A stretch of 39,254 nt of DNA, from NCBI GenBank assembly GCA_028715215.1, contig JAQUSF010000021.1, positions 1-39,254 on the forward strand, read 5' to 3'. Under the pieces are notes generated by a model. The model was not told the DNA's origin. It did not search any database and saw only the letters and a list, made by a program, of their open reading frames with translations. The DNA is from Candidatus Zixiibacteriota bacterium (GTDB taxonomy: Bacteria; Zixibacteria; MSB-5A5; GN15; FEB-12). Below, piece by piece: positions 17,789-24,450 of the stretch. Numbering within the stretch: the first letter of the stretch is position 1; every line of letters starts with the position of its first letter. The translations under genes and the position numbers were made by a program.

Positions 17789-18361
17789 ATGCAGGATTCG
17801 ATACCCGAACTGGTTAAGGCATTTAGTGATGGTGATAATCAAGCCTTTGCAATTCTGGTAAAAAGATACCAGAGGAAGATATATGCCGTAGCTTACCAGA
17901 TGCTGGGCAATCACCTTGATGCCGACGAAGTAGTACAGGAGACCTTCGTAAGAATTTATCACAAAAGACAGGAGTTGAAACATGTAAGTAATTTTAGCTC
18001 TTTTCTGATTAGAGTTGCGGCCAATTATTCCATAGATTTATTGCGCAAGCGGAAAATCCATGGTGAGTTGTCCGAGGACCCGGCCTCATTACCCGGGAAT
18101 ATTCAGATTTCGATGTCCCGGCGGGTCAGGACTCCCCGCGAACTCTATGAAGATAAGACGATGATGGAGGAAATCATCAAGGCTCTGGAGCAGTTACCGC
18201 CCCGCCAGAAAATCACGGCGGTTTTACATGATATCGAAGGTTTTTCCAAGACTGAGATTGCCGCGATTCTGGAGTGCCCCGAAGCTACCGTTCGTTCCAA
18301 CCTCCACATTGCCCGAGCTAAACTAAAAAAAATACTTAAAAACCGTCTGTCAAAGGAGTAG
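17789..18361 (+). CDS. ECF RNA polymerase sigma factor (RpoE-like)
   Basis: The 190-residue product has region 2 (QAFAILVKRYQRKIYAVAYQ, then DADEVVQETFVRIY with the -10-binding helix RVAANYSIDLLRKR) and region 4 (LPPRQKITAVLHDIEGFSK and CPEATVRSNLHIARAKL). It directs polymerase to a specific promoter set until held by its anti-sigma. The start at 17789 fits the family N-terminus; the frame extends back to 17735 without homology. The next gene, its likely anti-sigma, starts three bases after the stop, so both are made from one message. Stimulus unknown; the downstream lipoprotein suggests envelope sensing. Confidence 0.85.
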   Translation: MQDSIPELVKAFSDGDNQAFAILVKRYQRKIYAVAYQMLGNHLDADEVVQETFVRIYHKRQELKHVSNFSSFLIRVAANYSIDLLRKRKIHGELSEDPASLPGNIQISMSRRVRTPRELYEDKTMMEEIIKALEQLPPRQKITAVLHDIEGFSKTEIAAILECPEATVRSNLHIARAKLKKILKNRLSKE

Positions 18362-18363
18362 CA

Positions 18364-18927
18364 ATGCTTCACCGCCATATAACAGATGTGCTTGATGCTT
18401 ATGTTGACAATGAATTAGATAACTCGACCCGCGAACAGGTAAGCCGGCATTTGGAAGAATGCCCGGACTGCCGTAATGAATATGAAAGCGCTTTAAATTT
18501 AAGGGATTTCTTGAAAGCCGGTAAGGTTCCCGATCCCGGCGAAGAATACTGGAACGAAGTATCATCTCTGATTCTCGCTAAAACGGTAGAAAGAACCCCC
18601 AATAAATCTACTCTCATCAATTTGGAACAGGAAAGAAACAATAACCGCCGGGCAAATTATCGCTCCCTGGTTTCGGTCGCGGCTTCCTTGATGATTTTCT
18701 TTACCTCGCTTTTTTTCGGTTCAGCTCAAAACCGCCCCCTGACCGGAAACTTCACCTCTACCGATAAAAACCTTCCATCCGTTGTTGTCTCCGATGATGA
18801 GGCTACCGACAATATTATTATAACCTGCGACGAGCAAAAAAACTTATTAAAAGGAATTATTTTATTGGGTTCACCGAGTCATATTGAACAGTACGGGATT
18901 TTATCCGACTTATTTACGGTGCGTTAA
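18364..18927 (+). CDS. ZAS-type (zf-HC2) transmembrane anti-sigma factor
   Basis: The N-terminal 60 residues form a zinc-binding anti-sigma domain with His-x3-Cys-x2-Cys in RHLEECPDC (about 29-37), which usually clamps the sigma factor. One membrane span lies at about 100-122 (SVAASLMIFFTSLFFG). The periplasmic tail of 65 residues has no recognised domain. AAAGGAG lies just before the ATG. Intact zinc ligands contrast with the degenerate anti-sigma at 15738-16256. It sits between the sigma and lipoprotein genes in a three-gene operon. Confidence 0.82.
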   Translation: MLHRHITDVLDAYVDNELDNSTREQVSRHLEECPDCRNEYESALNLRDFLKAGKVPDPGEEYWNEVSSLILAKTVERTPNKSTLINLEQERNNNRRANYRSLVSVAASLMIFFTSLFFGSAQNRPLTGNFTSTDKNLPSVVVSDDEATDNIIITCDEQKNLLKGIILLGSPSHIEQYGILSDLFTVR

Positions 18928-18960
18928 GTCGGAAAACTTAAATATATACGGAGTTATGCC

Positions 18961-19803
18961 TTGCTAAAAAAAATTGTTTTTTTAACTTTTCTGCTTACAA
19001 TTCTGGCCATTTTAAGCTGTGAGCAGGGGACAAAAAAAGTCTTCCTGAGACATAAACATAAAGTCGGCGATGTTCTCGTTTATGATGCCACGCATAAGAA
19101 CAATATCAAAGTAATACAGGCCGACACCGTTTCCAAAGAAAACTCTGTAACCAGCAAGTATAGAATGACCAGTACTATTAAAAGAATTCTGGTAGACAGT
19201 GTTTATGAATCGTATGTGGTTTCCTTAAGACTGTCAGAAACCATCATCACCAGGGACTCAACTATCGAAATGGGCGAGGATACTGCCTGGGTTAGAATTA
19301 TTTACTTCGATGCCAAAGGGAAAACTATCGATATCGAATTCCCGGAACCGATGGATGAAGCCTATGTGGATTACATCAAAGAATCCTATAAACAGGGCTT
19401 CCCGGTCTTCCCTGAAAATGAAGTATTTGTCGGCTACTCCTGGACTCAAACAACCCAGGTCCTGTTGAATAATGAACCGAGCGTCTCTTCAACTACCTAT
19501 ACTATCAAATCTTTTGCCCGGGAAAAAGGTTACGACTGCGTGCTCATCGATTACAAGGGCAATATGGTTATCCCTATCAAGCCGGAGGAGGGCAATCCCA
19601 ACAGACGGGGAGGCGTGGACCGGATGGACATGAAGGGGATCATGTATTTTGCCTACAAGGAAGGTGTGACAGTGTCCATTAGAGAAAACTGGTTGATGAA
19701 CGGCGAGCGAATCATGATCAGAGAAAAAGGAGATACCAGTTCTTATCTGGTAAAATTGGAGGGTGACTATACTGAAACCCTGATAGACAGAAAAGTAAAT
19801 TAA
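18961..19803 (+). CDS. Lipoprotein of unknown function in the sigma operon
   Basis: The 280-residue protein has a lipoprotein signal peptide (hydrophobic 5-19, Cys20 in ILSC). The mature part is beta-rich, with motifs such as HKVGDVLVYDATHKN and SYLVKLEGDYTETL, resembling exported proteins that act as periplasmic sensors or carriers (DUF6263-like; a weak resemblance). The start is TTG 18961, seven bases after GGAG; an overlapping ATG at 18956 opens only a three-codon frame. It lies 33 bases after the anti-sigma gene and ends at a terminator, so it is probably the third gene of the operon. Confidence 0.65.
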   Translation: MLKKIVFLTFLLTILAILSCEQGTKKVFLRHKHKVGDVLVYDATHKNNIKVIQADTVSKENSVTSKYRMTSTIKRILVDSVYESYVVSLRLSETIITRDSTIEMGEDTAWVRIIYFDAKGKTIDIEFPEPMDEAYVDYIKESYKQGFPVFPENEVFVGYSWTQTTQVLLNNEPSVSSTTYTIKSFAREKGYDCVLIDYKGNMVIPIKPEEGNPNRRGGVDRMDMKGIMYFAYKEGVTVSIRENWLMNGERIMIREKGDTSSYLVKLEGDYTETLIDRKVN

Positions 19804-19828
19804 AAAGATTATCCGAGATTTAGTTATG

Positions 19829-19862
19829 AATGGCAGGTTCTTTTACCTGTCATTTTTTTATT
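19829..19862 (+). terminator. Terminator of the second ECF operon
   Basis: AATGGCAGGT (19829-19838) pairs with ACCTGTCATT (19845-19854, one G-U pair), then a long T run. Confidence 0.85.
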
Positions 19863-19899
19863 TTTTTTTAAGCCATTTTATAATAATTTGTTTTAAAAC

Positions 19900-20574
19900 A
19901 TGAACAATATTTTACATGAATTAAACCGGCGCTTTGACCATGCCGCTCTTCAGCAGGAAGTCAATGAACAGGATATCCGCCGCTTATGCCGGGAGGCGGT
20001 GACTTTCGATTTATATGCCGTGGCGATAAATCCTGTCTGGATAAAAACAGCCCGCCGGGAATTAAGCGGCAGTACAGTAAAAATCCTCAGTGTCTCGGGA
20101 TTTCCCCTGGGCGCCAACCGCACTGATATTAAAATTGACGAAGCGGTCAGGGGTGTAAGCGACGGCGCCGGAGAAATCGACATGGTCGCCAATATCGGCT
20201 GGCTTGCTACCAGCCAGTTTAACCGGGTCGAAGAAGAGATAACCGCCGTCCGTAAGAGCCTTCCCTATAATATCGTTTTGAAAGTTATTATCGAGGCCGG
20301 TAAACTCTCAACACAACAGCAACAGGAAGCAACCCGGGCTGTAATCAACGGCGGAGCACAATTTGTCAAGACCTGTACCGGGTTTTTTGGAGGGGCCACC
20401 GTGGAACAGGTGAAGAACCTTTATGCCGCCGCCAGGGGTCAAATCGAAGTCAAAGCATCCGGCGGCATCCGCAATCTCGAACAATGCCGGCAACTTCTCG
20501 AAGCCGGGGCCACCCGCCTTGGTTCCTCGGCTTCAATAAAAATTATCGAAGAACTTAACAAAACGACGGCGTAA
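19900..20574 (+). CDS. deoC: Deoxyribose-phosphate aldolase
   Basis: The 224-residue TIM-barrel protein carries the class I aldolase set: EIDMV near 90, KVIIE, the Schiff-base Lys157 in FVKTCTGF and the proton-relay Lys185 in EVKASGGI. It splits 2-deoxyribose-5-phosphate into acetaldehyde and glyceraldehyde-3-phosphate, salvaging deoxynucleosides for carbon and energy. A TATAAT at 19879-19884 would leave a leader of only about nine bases and there is no Shine-Dalgarno. No other deo gene is adjacent. It is followed after 70 bases by a separately promoted operon. Confidence 0.92.
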   Translation: MNNILHELNRRFDHAALQQEVNEQDIRRLCREAVTFDLYAVAINPVWIKTARRELSGSTVKILSVSGFPLGANRTDIKIDEAVRGVSDGAGEIDMVANIGWLATSQFNRVEEEITAVRKSLPYNIVLKVIIEAGKLSTQQQQEATRAVINGGAQFVKTCTGFFGGATVEQVKNLYAAARGQIEVKASGGIRNLEQCRQLLEAGATRLGSSASIKIIEELNKTTA

Positions 20575-20609
20575 GATACCAACCGACAGCCGCAGCCTTC
20601 TGTTTCCCC

Positions 20610-20638
20610 TTGTTTTATCGCATGAATTTATATATCTA
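20610..20638 (+). promoter_or_regulatory. Leaderless-type promoter of the helicase operon
   Basis: TTGTTT (20610-20615), 17 bases, TATCTA (20633-20638) and six bases to the GTG at 20645. The boxes are imperfect, but the spacing equals that at 9864 and 10233, and no Shine-Dalgarno is present. Confidence 0.4.
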
Positions 20639-20644
20639 TAGAAC

Positions 20645-20839
20645 GTGAAAACAGGCGAAAATACTTCCAGAAAACGACCGTTTATAGGAGTATATTTTAA
20701 GTGCTGTAATGTCTATTCCCGCATTTACCTAAACAAAGCTGGAACGGCTTTTATCGGCTGGTGCCCTAAATGTGCCGCCCGGGCCGAAGTCAGGGTATCG
20801 CCGACCGGCACCAGGTCACGGTTCTTTCAAGCCGAATAA
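20645..20839 (+). CDS. Small conserved zinc-ribbon-like protein
   Basis: This 64-residue protein contains RPFIGVYFKCCNVYSRIYLN and, about 20 residues on, GWCPKCAARAEVRV: a CC pair and a CxxC that could bind one zinc ion. I know this as a widespread conserved hypothetical type without assigned function. The start is GTG. The stop overlaps the ribosome site (AAGG) of the next gene, whose ATG lies nine bases on, so the two are translated together with the helicase gene that follows. A nucleic-acid or adaptor role is a guess from context. Confidence 0.6.
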   Translation: MKTGENTSRKRPFIGVYFKCCNVYSRIYLNKAGTAFIGWCPKCAARAEVRVSPTGTRSRFFQAE

Positions 20840-20848
20840 GGTCTTATT

Positions 20849-21394
20849 ATGACTTCTCTGCTACGCTCAAAAATAGTCGTGGTTCCCATGGGAGAGGTGG
20901 ATTTTATGCTGGTCAACAAGCTGGCTTCCAACCTTGGTCCGGTCTTTAACCGCTCGGTAGATATTTTAAAGGGTATGAAAATCCCCGAAGAAAGCTATAA
21001 TGTCATTCGCAACCAGCATTATGCCCAGGTAATCCTGGCGAAAATTGAGCGCGCTAAAGCCAATAACCGCGAAAAAGTGATTGCCATCTGTGAAGAAGAT
21101 TTGTATTTACTTGAAGAAAATTATGTCATAAGCTGTGTTGATAAACTATCCGGAACGGCAGTGGTGTCGCTGTTTCATTTGAGATTGGAATTTTACGGGC
21201 TTCCGGAAGATGAAAGTAAAGTCTATCCGCGATTGTTTAAAGAGGCTGTTCATCGTCTGGCACATTTATACGAACTGGCGGAGTGTCGCAATCCTAAGTG
21301 TGTCAATTACTTCAGTCAGGTAATGCTGGATATCGACAACAAAAGCGACAAGTTTTGTGATATTTGCAACCGTAAATTAACCGGTTTGGTCTGA
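20849..21394 (+). CDS. Archaemetzincin-family (M54) protein with destroyed active site
   Basis: The 181-residue fold order matches archaemetzincins: VVPMGEVDF at the N-terminus, EEDLYLLEENYV and TAVVSLFHLR in the middle, then the metal region. The family motif is HExxHxxGxxHC, then x4-C-x-M, about 16-17 residues and CxxC. Here it reads HRLAHLYELAEC: His135 and His139 remain, but the catalytic Glu is Arg136, Gly is Glu142, the third His is Glu145 and the Met-turn Met is Asn153. The structural zinc cysteines (146, 151, 170, 173) are all kept. It is therefore probably a structural or regulatory pseudo-protease. It lies in an operon with a YprA/MrfA-like helicase 11 bases downstream. Confidence 0.78.
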   Translation: MTSLLRSKIVVVPMGEVDFMLVNKLASNLGPVFNRSVDILKGMKIPEESYNVIRNQHYAQVILAKIERAKANNREKVIAICEEDLYLLEENYVISCVDKLSGTAVVSLFHLRLEFYGLPEDESKVYPRLFKEAVHRLAHLYELAECRNPKCVNYFSQVMLDIDNKSDKFCDICNRKLTGLV

Positions 21395-21405
21395 GCTTAG
21401 AAAAT

Positions 21406-23685
21406 ATGAATCTGGAACAAATAATTGACCTGCTAAAAAATGACGCTGATTTAAGGCGCAATATTTCACACTGGAAATCCATATCCGCCCGGGAACCCAA
21501 ATTCGTCGATTTCCCCGATGAGCTTGACCTTCGTCTGAAAGCTACTTTAAACCAAAAAGGCATCACCCGGCTCTACACTCATCAACTGGAAACTATCACG
21601 GCCATTAATGAAGGTCACGATGTCGTTGTGGTCACTCCCACCGCGTCCGGTAAAACCCTTTGTTATAATATTCCGGTTTTAAGCGAGATATTGAAAGCTC
21701 CGAGTTCCCGGGCGCTGTATCTCTTCCCCACCAAAGCCCTTTCTCAAGACCAGCTGGGTGAGCTTTATGATTTAATACAGAAACTCGATGTTAACATTAA
21801 AACTTATACTTTCGATGGCGACACACCGCAAACCGCTCGTCGGGCTATCCGCGCCGCCGGACATATCGTTATAACCAACCCGGATATGCTCCATGCCGGC
21901 ATTTTACCACACCATACCAAATGGATTAAACTGTTTGAAAATCTTAAATATGTCGTCATCGATGAAATTCATCACTACCGGGGTATATTTGGCTCCCATC
22001 TGGCAAATGTCATCAAACGCCTGCAACGCATCTGCCGATTCTACGGTTCCAATCCGATATTCATTTGCTGTTCGGCAACTATCGCCAATCCCGACGACCT
22101 GGCTGGCCGTATTATTGGAAGACCGGTTAAGCTGGTAAATAATAATGGCGCGCCATCGGGTGAAAAACATTTTCTTTTATACAACCCGCCCGTAATTAAC
22201 CGGCAACTGGGTATTCGTAAATCAGCTATAAATGAAGCGGCCCGATTGGCTTCCCTGTTTCTACGTGAAAGAATACAAACCATCGTATTTGCCCATTTCC
22301 GACTATATGTGGAAGTCCTTCTAACCTATTTACAGCGGGAATTAAAGGATGATTTTGACCGTGGCGTCAAAGTCGCCGGTTACCGAGGCGGTTATCTTCC
22401 CAATGAACGCCGTCAGATTGAACAGGGGCTTCGCGATGGTTCAATCACCGGGGTGGTTTCCACCAATGCCCTCGAACTGGGTATTGATATCGGGTCGCTC
22501 GATGTCTCCATCATTGTCGGTTATCCCGGCTCGATTGCTTCGCTGTGGCAGCAAGCCGGCCGTGCCGGGCGCACACTGGGTACCTCGCTGACCATCATGG
22601 TGGCTAATTCATCCGCTATAAACCAGTTTTTATGCGCCGAACCAAAGTATGTTTTTGACCGTACCCCCGAAGCCGGTATAATCGACCCGGACAACCTGAT
22701 AATCCGCACTAATCATATCAAATGCGCTACGTTTGAACTGCCCTTCACCGAAGATGAATTCCAGGAAGATATCAGCACCGGTAAAATACTGGACTATCTG
22801 GCCGGACAGAATATCCTGCGTAAAACCACTGACCGTTATCACTGGTCGTCGGAGATTTACCCGGCGGAGCAAATCTCTCTGCGCTCAGCTTCGCCTGATA
22901 ATTTTGTCATATTAAACGAAACGAACAACGCCGAAGTTATCGGTGAAATCGATTATTATTCCGCCCCCATCTTCCTGCACCCGGAAGCCATCTATCTGCA
23001 TGGCGCCAATCAGTACCAGGTTACCAAGCTTGACTGGGAAGGCAAGAAAGCCTATGTCAAAGAAGTCGAGGTTGACTATTACACCGATGCCGAAACCAAA
23101 ACCGACCTGAAAGTTCTAAATATCAATCGGGAATACACCACGATGGATAATTCGCTGATGCAATGCGGCGAGGTTTCAGTAACGAGTGTAACCGTTCTTT
23201 TTAAGAAGATAAAATTCCAGACGCATGAAAACGTTGGCTCCGGACATCTGCAATTGCCGGAGCTGGAGATGCACACCAACGCTTTCTGGTACACTTTCCC
23301 CGGTGATATCGCTTTTAAAGTCAAACTGGATGGCGACAAATTTGGCGGTTCTCTGCGTGGACTGGCTAACATCCTGGGGAAAATCGCCCCCCTGTGGGTG
23401 ATGTGTGATGCCCGTGATTTACGGTCTATCTCGCAGGTGCGGGCGCCCTTCACCGAACGACCGACTATCTACATCTATGAAAATATCCCCGGCGGGGTGG
23501 GCCTGTCCGAAAAAATATTTGCCGAATCGGATAAACTGTTCGAGGCTTCGCTTCAGCATATCCGTAAATGTCCCTGTGACGATGGTTGCCCAACCTGCAT
23601 CGGTCCTCCGCTGGAAGTCGGCGAAGGTGGCAAAGAAGGTGTGATTAAACTGCTGGAGTACATGCTGGCTCTGGCGCCGGTGTAA
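21406..23685 (+). CDS. YprA/MrfA-like DEAD/H-box helicase with DUF1998 and Cys cluster
   Basis: The 759-residue protein has superfamily 2 helicase motifs: TPTASGKTLCY (motif I), TNPDML, IDEIHHYRG (motif II, DEIH), CCSATIAN (motif III), VSTNALELGIDIG and QQAGRAGR (motif VI). The C-terminal third is a DUF1998-type region ending in CPCDDGCPTCIG, the four-cysteine cluster of YprA-like helicases. Bacillus MrfA, of this type, works with an exonuclease in mitomycin-lesion repair. Here the exonuclease partner is not adjacent, though a DnaQ-like gene lies 6 kb upstream. It is the third gene of an operon with the small zinc protein and the pseudo-archaemetzincin, suggesting a shared DNA-repair task. 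Confidence 0.88.
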   Translation: MNLEQIIDLLKNDADLRRNISHWKSISAREPKFVDFPDELDLRLKATLNQKGITRLYTHQLETITAINEGHDVVVVTPTASGKTLCYNIPVLSEILKAPSSRALYLFPTKALSQDQLGELYDLIQKLDVNIKTYTFDGDTPQTARRAIRAAGHIVITNPDMLHAGILPHHTKWIKLFENLKYVVIDEIHHYRGIFGSHLANVIKRLQRICRFYGSNPIFICCSATIANPDDLAGRIIGRPVKLVNNNGAPSGEKHFLLYNPPVINRQLGIRKSAINEAARLASLFLRERIQTIVFAHFRLYVEVLLTYLQRELKDDFDRGVKVAGYRGGYLPNERRQIEQGLRDGSITGVVSTNALELGIDIGSLDVSIIVGYPGSIASLWQQAGRAGRTLGTSLTIMVANSSAINQFLCAEPKYVFDRTPEAGIIDPDNLIIRTNHIKCATFELPFTEDEFQEDISTGKILDYLAGQNILRKTTDRYHWSSEIYPAEQISLRSASPDNFVILNETNNAEVIGEIDYYSAPIFLHPEAIYLHGANQYQVTKLDWEGKKAYVKEVEVDYYTDAETKTDLKVLNINREYTTMDNSLMQCGEVSVTSVTVLFKKIKFQTHENVGSGHLQLPELEMHTNAFWYTFPGDIAFKVKLDGDKFGGSLRGLANILGKIAPLWVMCDARDLRSISQVRAPFTERPTIYIYENIPGGVGLSEKIFAESDKLFEASLQHIRKCPCDDGCPTCIGPPLEVGEGGKEGVIKLLEYMLALAPV

Positions 23686-23690
23686 GAAAA

Positions 23691-23816
23691 CAGATCAAGC
23701 CCCAAATCGGCTACCGGAACTGGAATCGTACCAAAACAGCTGAAATATTGGTTGTGAGCGAGGGGACAGTACGCAACTGGATAAAAAAATACAGTTTGTG
23801 CGAGGTCGATTCGTAA
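23691..23816 (+). pseudogene. Fis-type HTH remnant of a sigma-54 activator
   Basis: A 41-codon open stretch ending at 23816 reads as a Fis-type HTH: NWNRTKTAEILVVSEGTVRN followed by WIKKYSL, the C-terminal DNA-binding helix pair of sigma-54 enhancer-binding proteins. No start codon lies in frame upstream, where the frame runs into the helicase gene, so the activator and AAA+ domains are missing. Its stop codon forms the first copy of the TTCGTAA array. It is either a gene relic or the HTH of a regulator whose sites lie beside it. Confidence 0.5.
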
Positions 23817-23929
23817 TATTTTCGTAAAATTCGTAATTTTTAGCCCTCAATTCGTAATTTTTGAGCCTTTTTCGTAATAAATTCGTAAAAAACTCGTAAA
23901 ATTCGTAACGAAACCATCGAAATTCGTAA
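23810..23929. repeat. Nine TTCGTAA-type sites phased with the DNA helix
   Basis: TTCGTAA occurs at 23810, 23821, 23830, 23851, 23871, 23882, 23902 and 23923, with CTCGTAA at 23893. Spacings of 11, 9, 21, 20, 11, 11, 9 and 21 are all close to one or two helical turns, so all copies face one side of the DNA. Flanks are AT-rich. This is an array of protein-binding sites, as in iteron origins, partition sites or enhancers. It is not a CRISPR: the spacers are 2-14 bases. Confidence 0.75.
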
Positions 23930-24036
23930 TTCCCTTATAATCAGAGTATATAGTCGATAATTACAGATTCCTGCCTGTCGCCATAATTTCTTAATAATCA
24001 ATCACTTATAAAATTTATTGCGTCGTATGCGCGGTG

Positions 24037-24052
24037 TGGCACAAAAGTTGTA
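24037..24052 (+). promoter_or_regulatory. Sigma-54-like promoter
   Basis: TGGCAC (24037-24042), five bases and TTGTA (24048-24052) fit the -24/-12 sigma-54 pattern except that the -12 GC is GT. It lies about 110 bases after the TTCGTAA array and the HTH remnant, the usual arrangement of an upstream activating region. A transcript would begin near 24063 and cross a GC-rich, hairpin-rich stretch. Confidence 0.4.
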
Positions 24053-24189
24053 TGACCAAAAAGCTGAGGAAAAAGGATAAGTATTCCTTTCGAGCGAGTG
24101 AGGTAACCCGGCCGGGTGCGAGCGAGGGTTTAGGCGGCAAACACCCGCCCCGGTCGGGAAAATATTTAAACCGGGAGGGTTGTGTATGA
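24052..24189 (+). other. GC-rich 45-codon open frame or structured RNA region
   Basis: Within an AT-rich gap, 24090-24180 is unusually GC-rich. It can be read as a basic 45-residue peptide (MTKKLRKKDKYSFRASEV...) or as hairpins such as the palindrome ACCCGGCCGGGT (24108-24119) and GGCGG/CCGCC. The ATG overlaps the sigma-54-like -12 box, so that promoter could not express it. No homology is recognised. The remainder of 23930-24450 holds only promoters. Confidence 0.2.
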
Positions 24190-24251
24190 GTGGATAGACA
24201 TATTTAAAAGAGGTAATAAAGGATTATATCAAGTATTTTACACAAAAATGC

Positions 24252-24281
24252 TTGACATAATCTGTATCTGCCGGTTACAAT
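24252..24281 (+). promoter_or_regulatory. Sigma-70 promoter, first of two in tandem
   Basis: A perfect TTGACA (24252-24257), 18 bases and TACAAT (24276-24281), about 170 bases before the next gene. Confidence 0.55.
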
Positions 24282-24288
24282 TAAATAA

Positions 24289-24318
24289 TTGACACATATT
24301 AACGTAAAATTCTATATT
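24289..24318 (+). promoter_or_regulatory. Sigma-70 promoter, second of two in tandem
   Basis: A perfect TTGACA (24289-24294), 18 bases and TATATT (24313-24318), eight bases after the first promoter. Both would drive the two-gene unit at 24451-27071. Confidence 0.55.
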
Positions 24319-24450
24319 AAGTCAGGATTAGCGGAGTCATACCGGCAGTGAAAATACCCGTGTTCCATAGTATAATGAGCAACTGGGGAAAATCATATAT
24401 AATTGAGAAAAATAAAATATCATTTGTATAACTTGTATAGGAAGGTCATT

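Noticed and set aside
23810-23929. TTCGTAA cluster as a CRISPR array
   Set aside because: Repeat units of 7 bases with 2-14-base gaps are far too short, and no cas gene is nearby.
24090-24180. Resemblance to a cyclic di-GMP-I riboswitch on either strand
   Set aside because: Fragments such as GCCTAAACC and GGGTTACC appear on the minus strand, but the order and core helices do not fit.
24052-24189. 45-codon basic peptide as a confident gene
   Set aside because: No homology, no ribosome site, and the start codon overlaps the promoter-like element; kept only as a low-confidence region.
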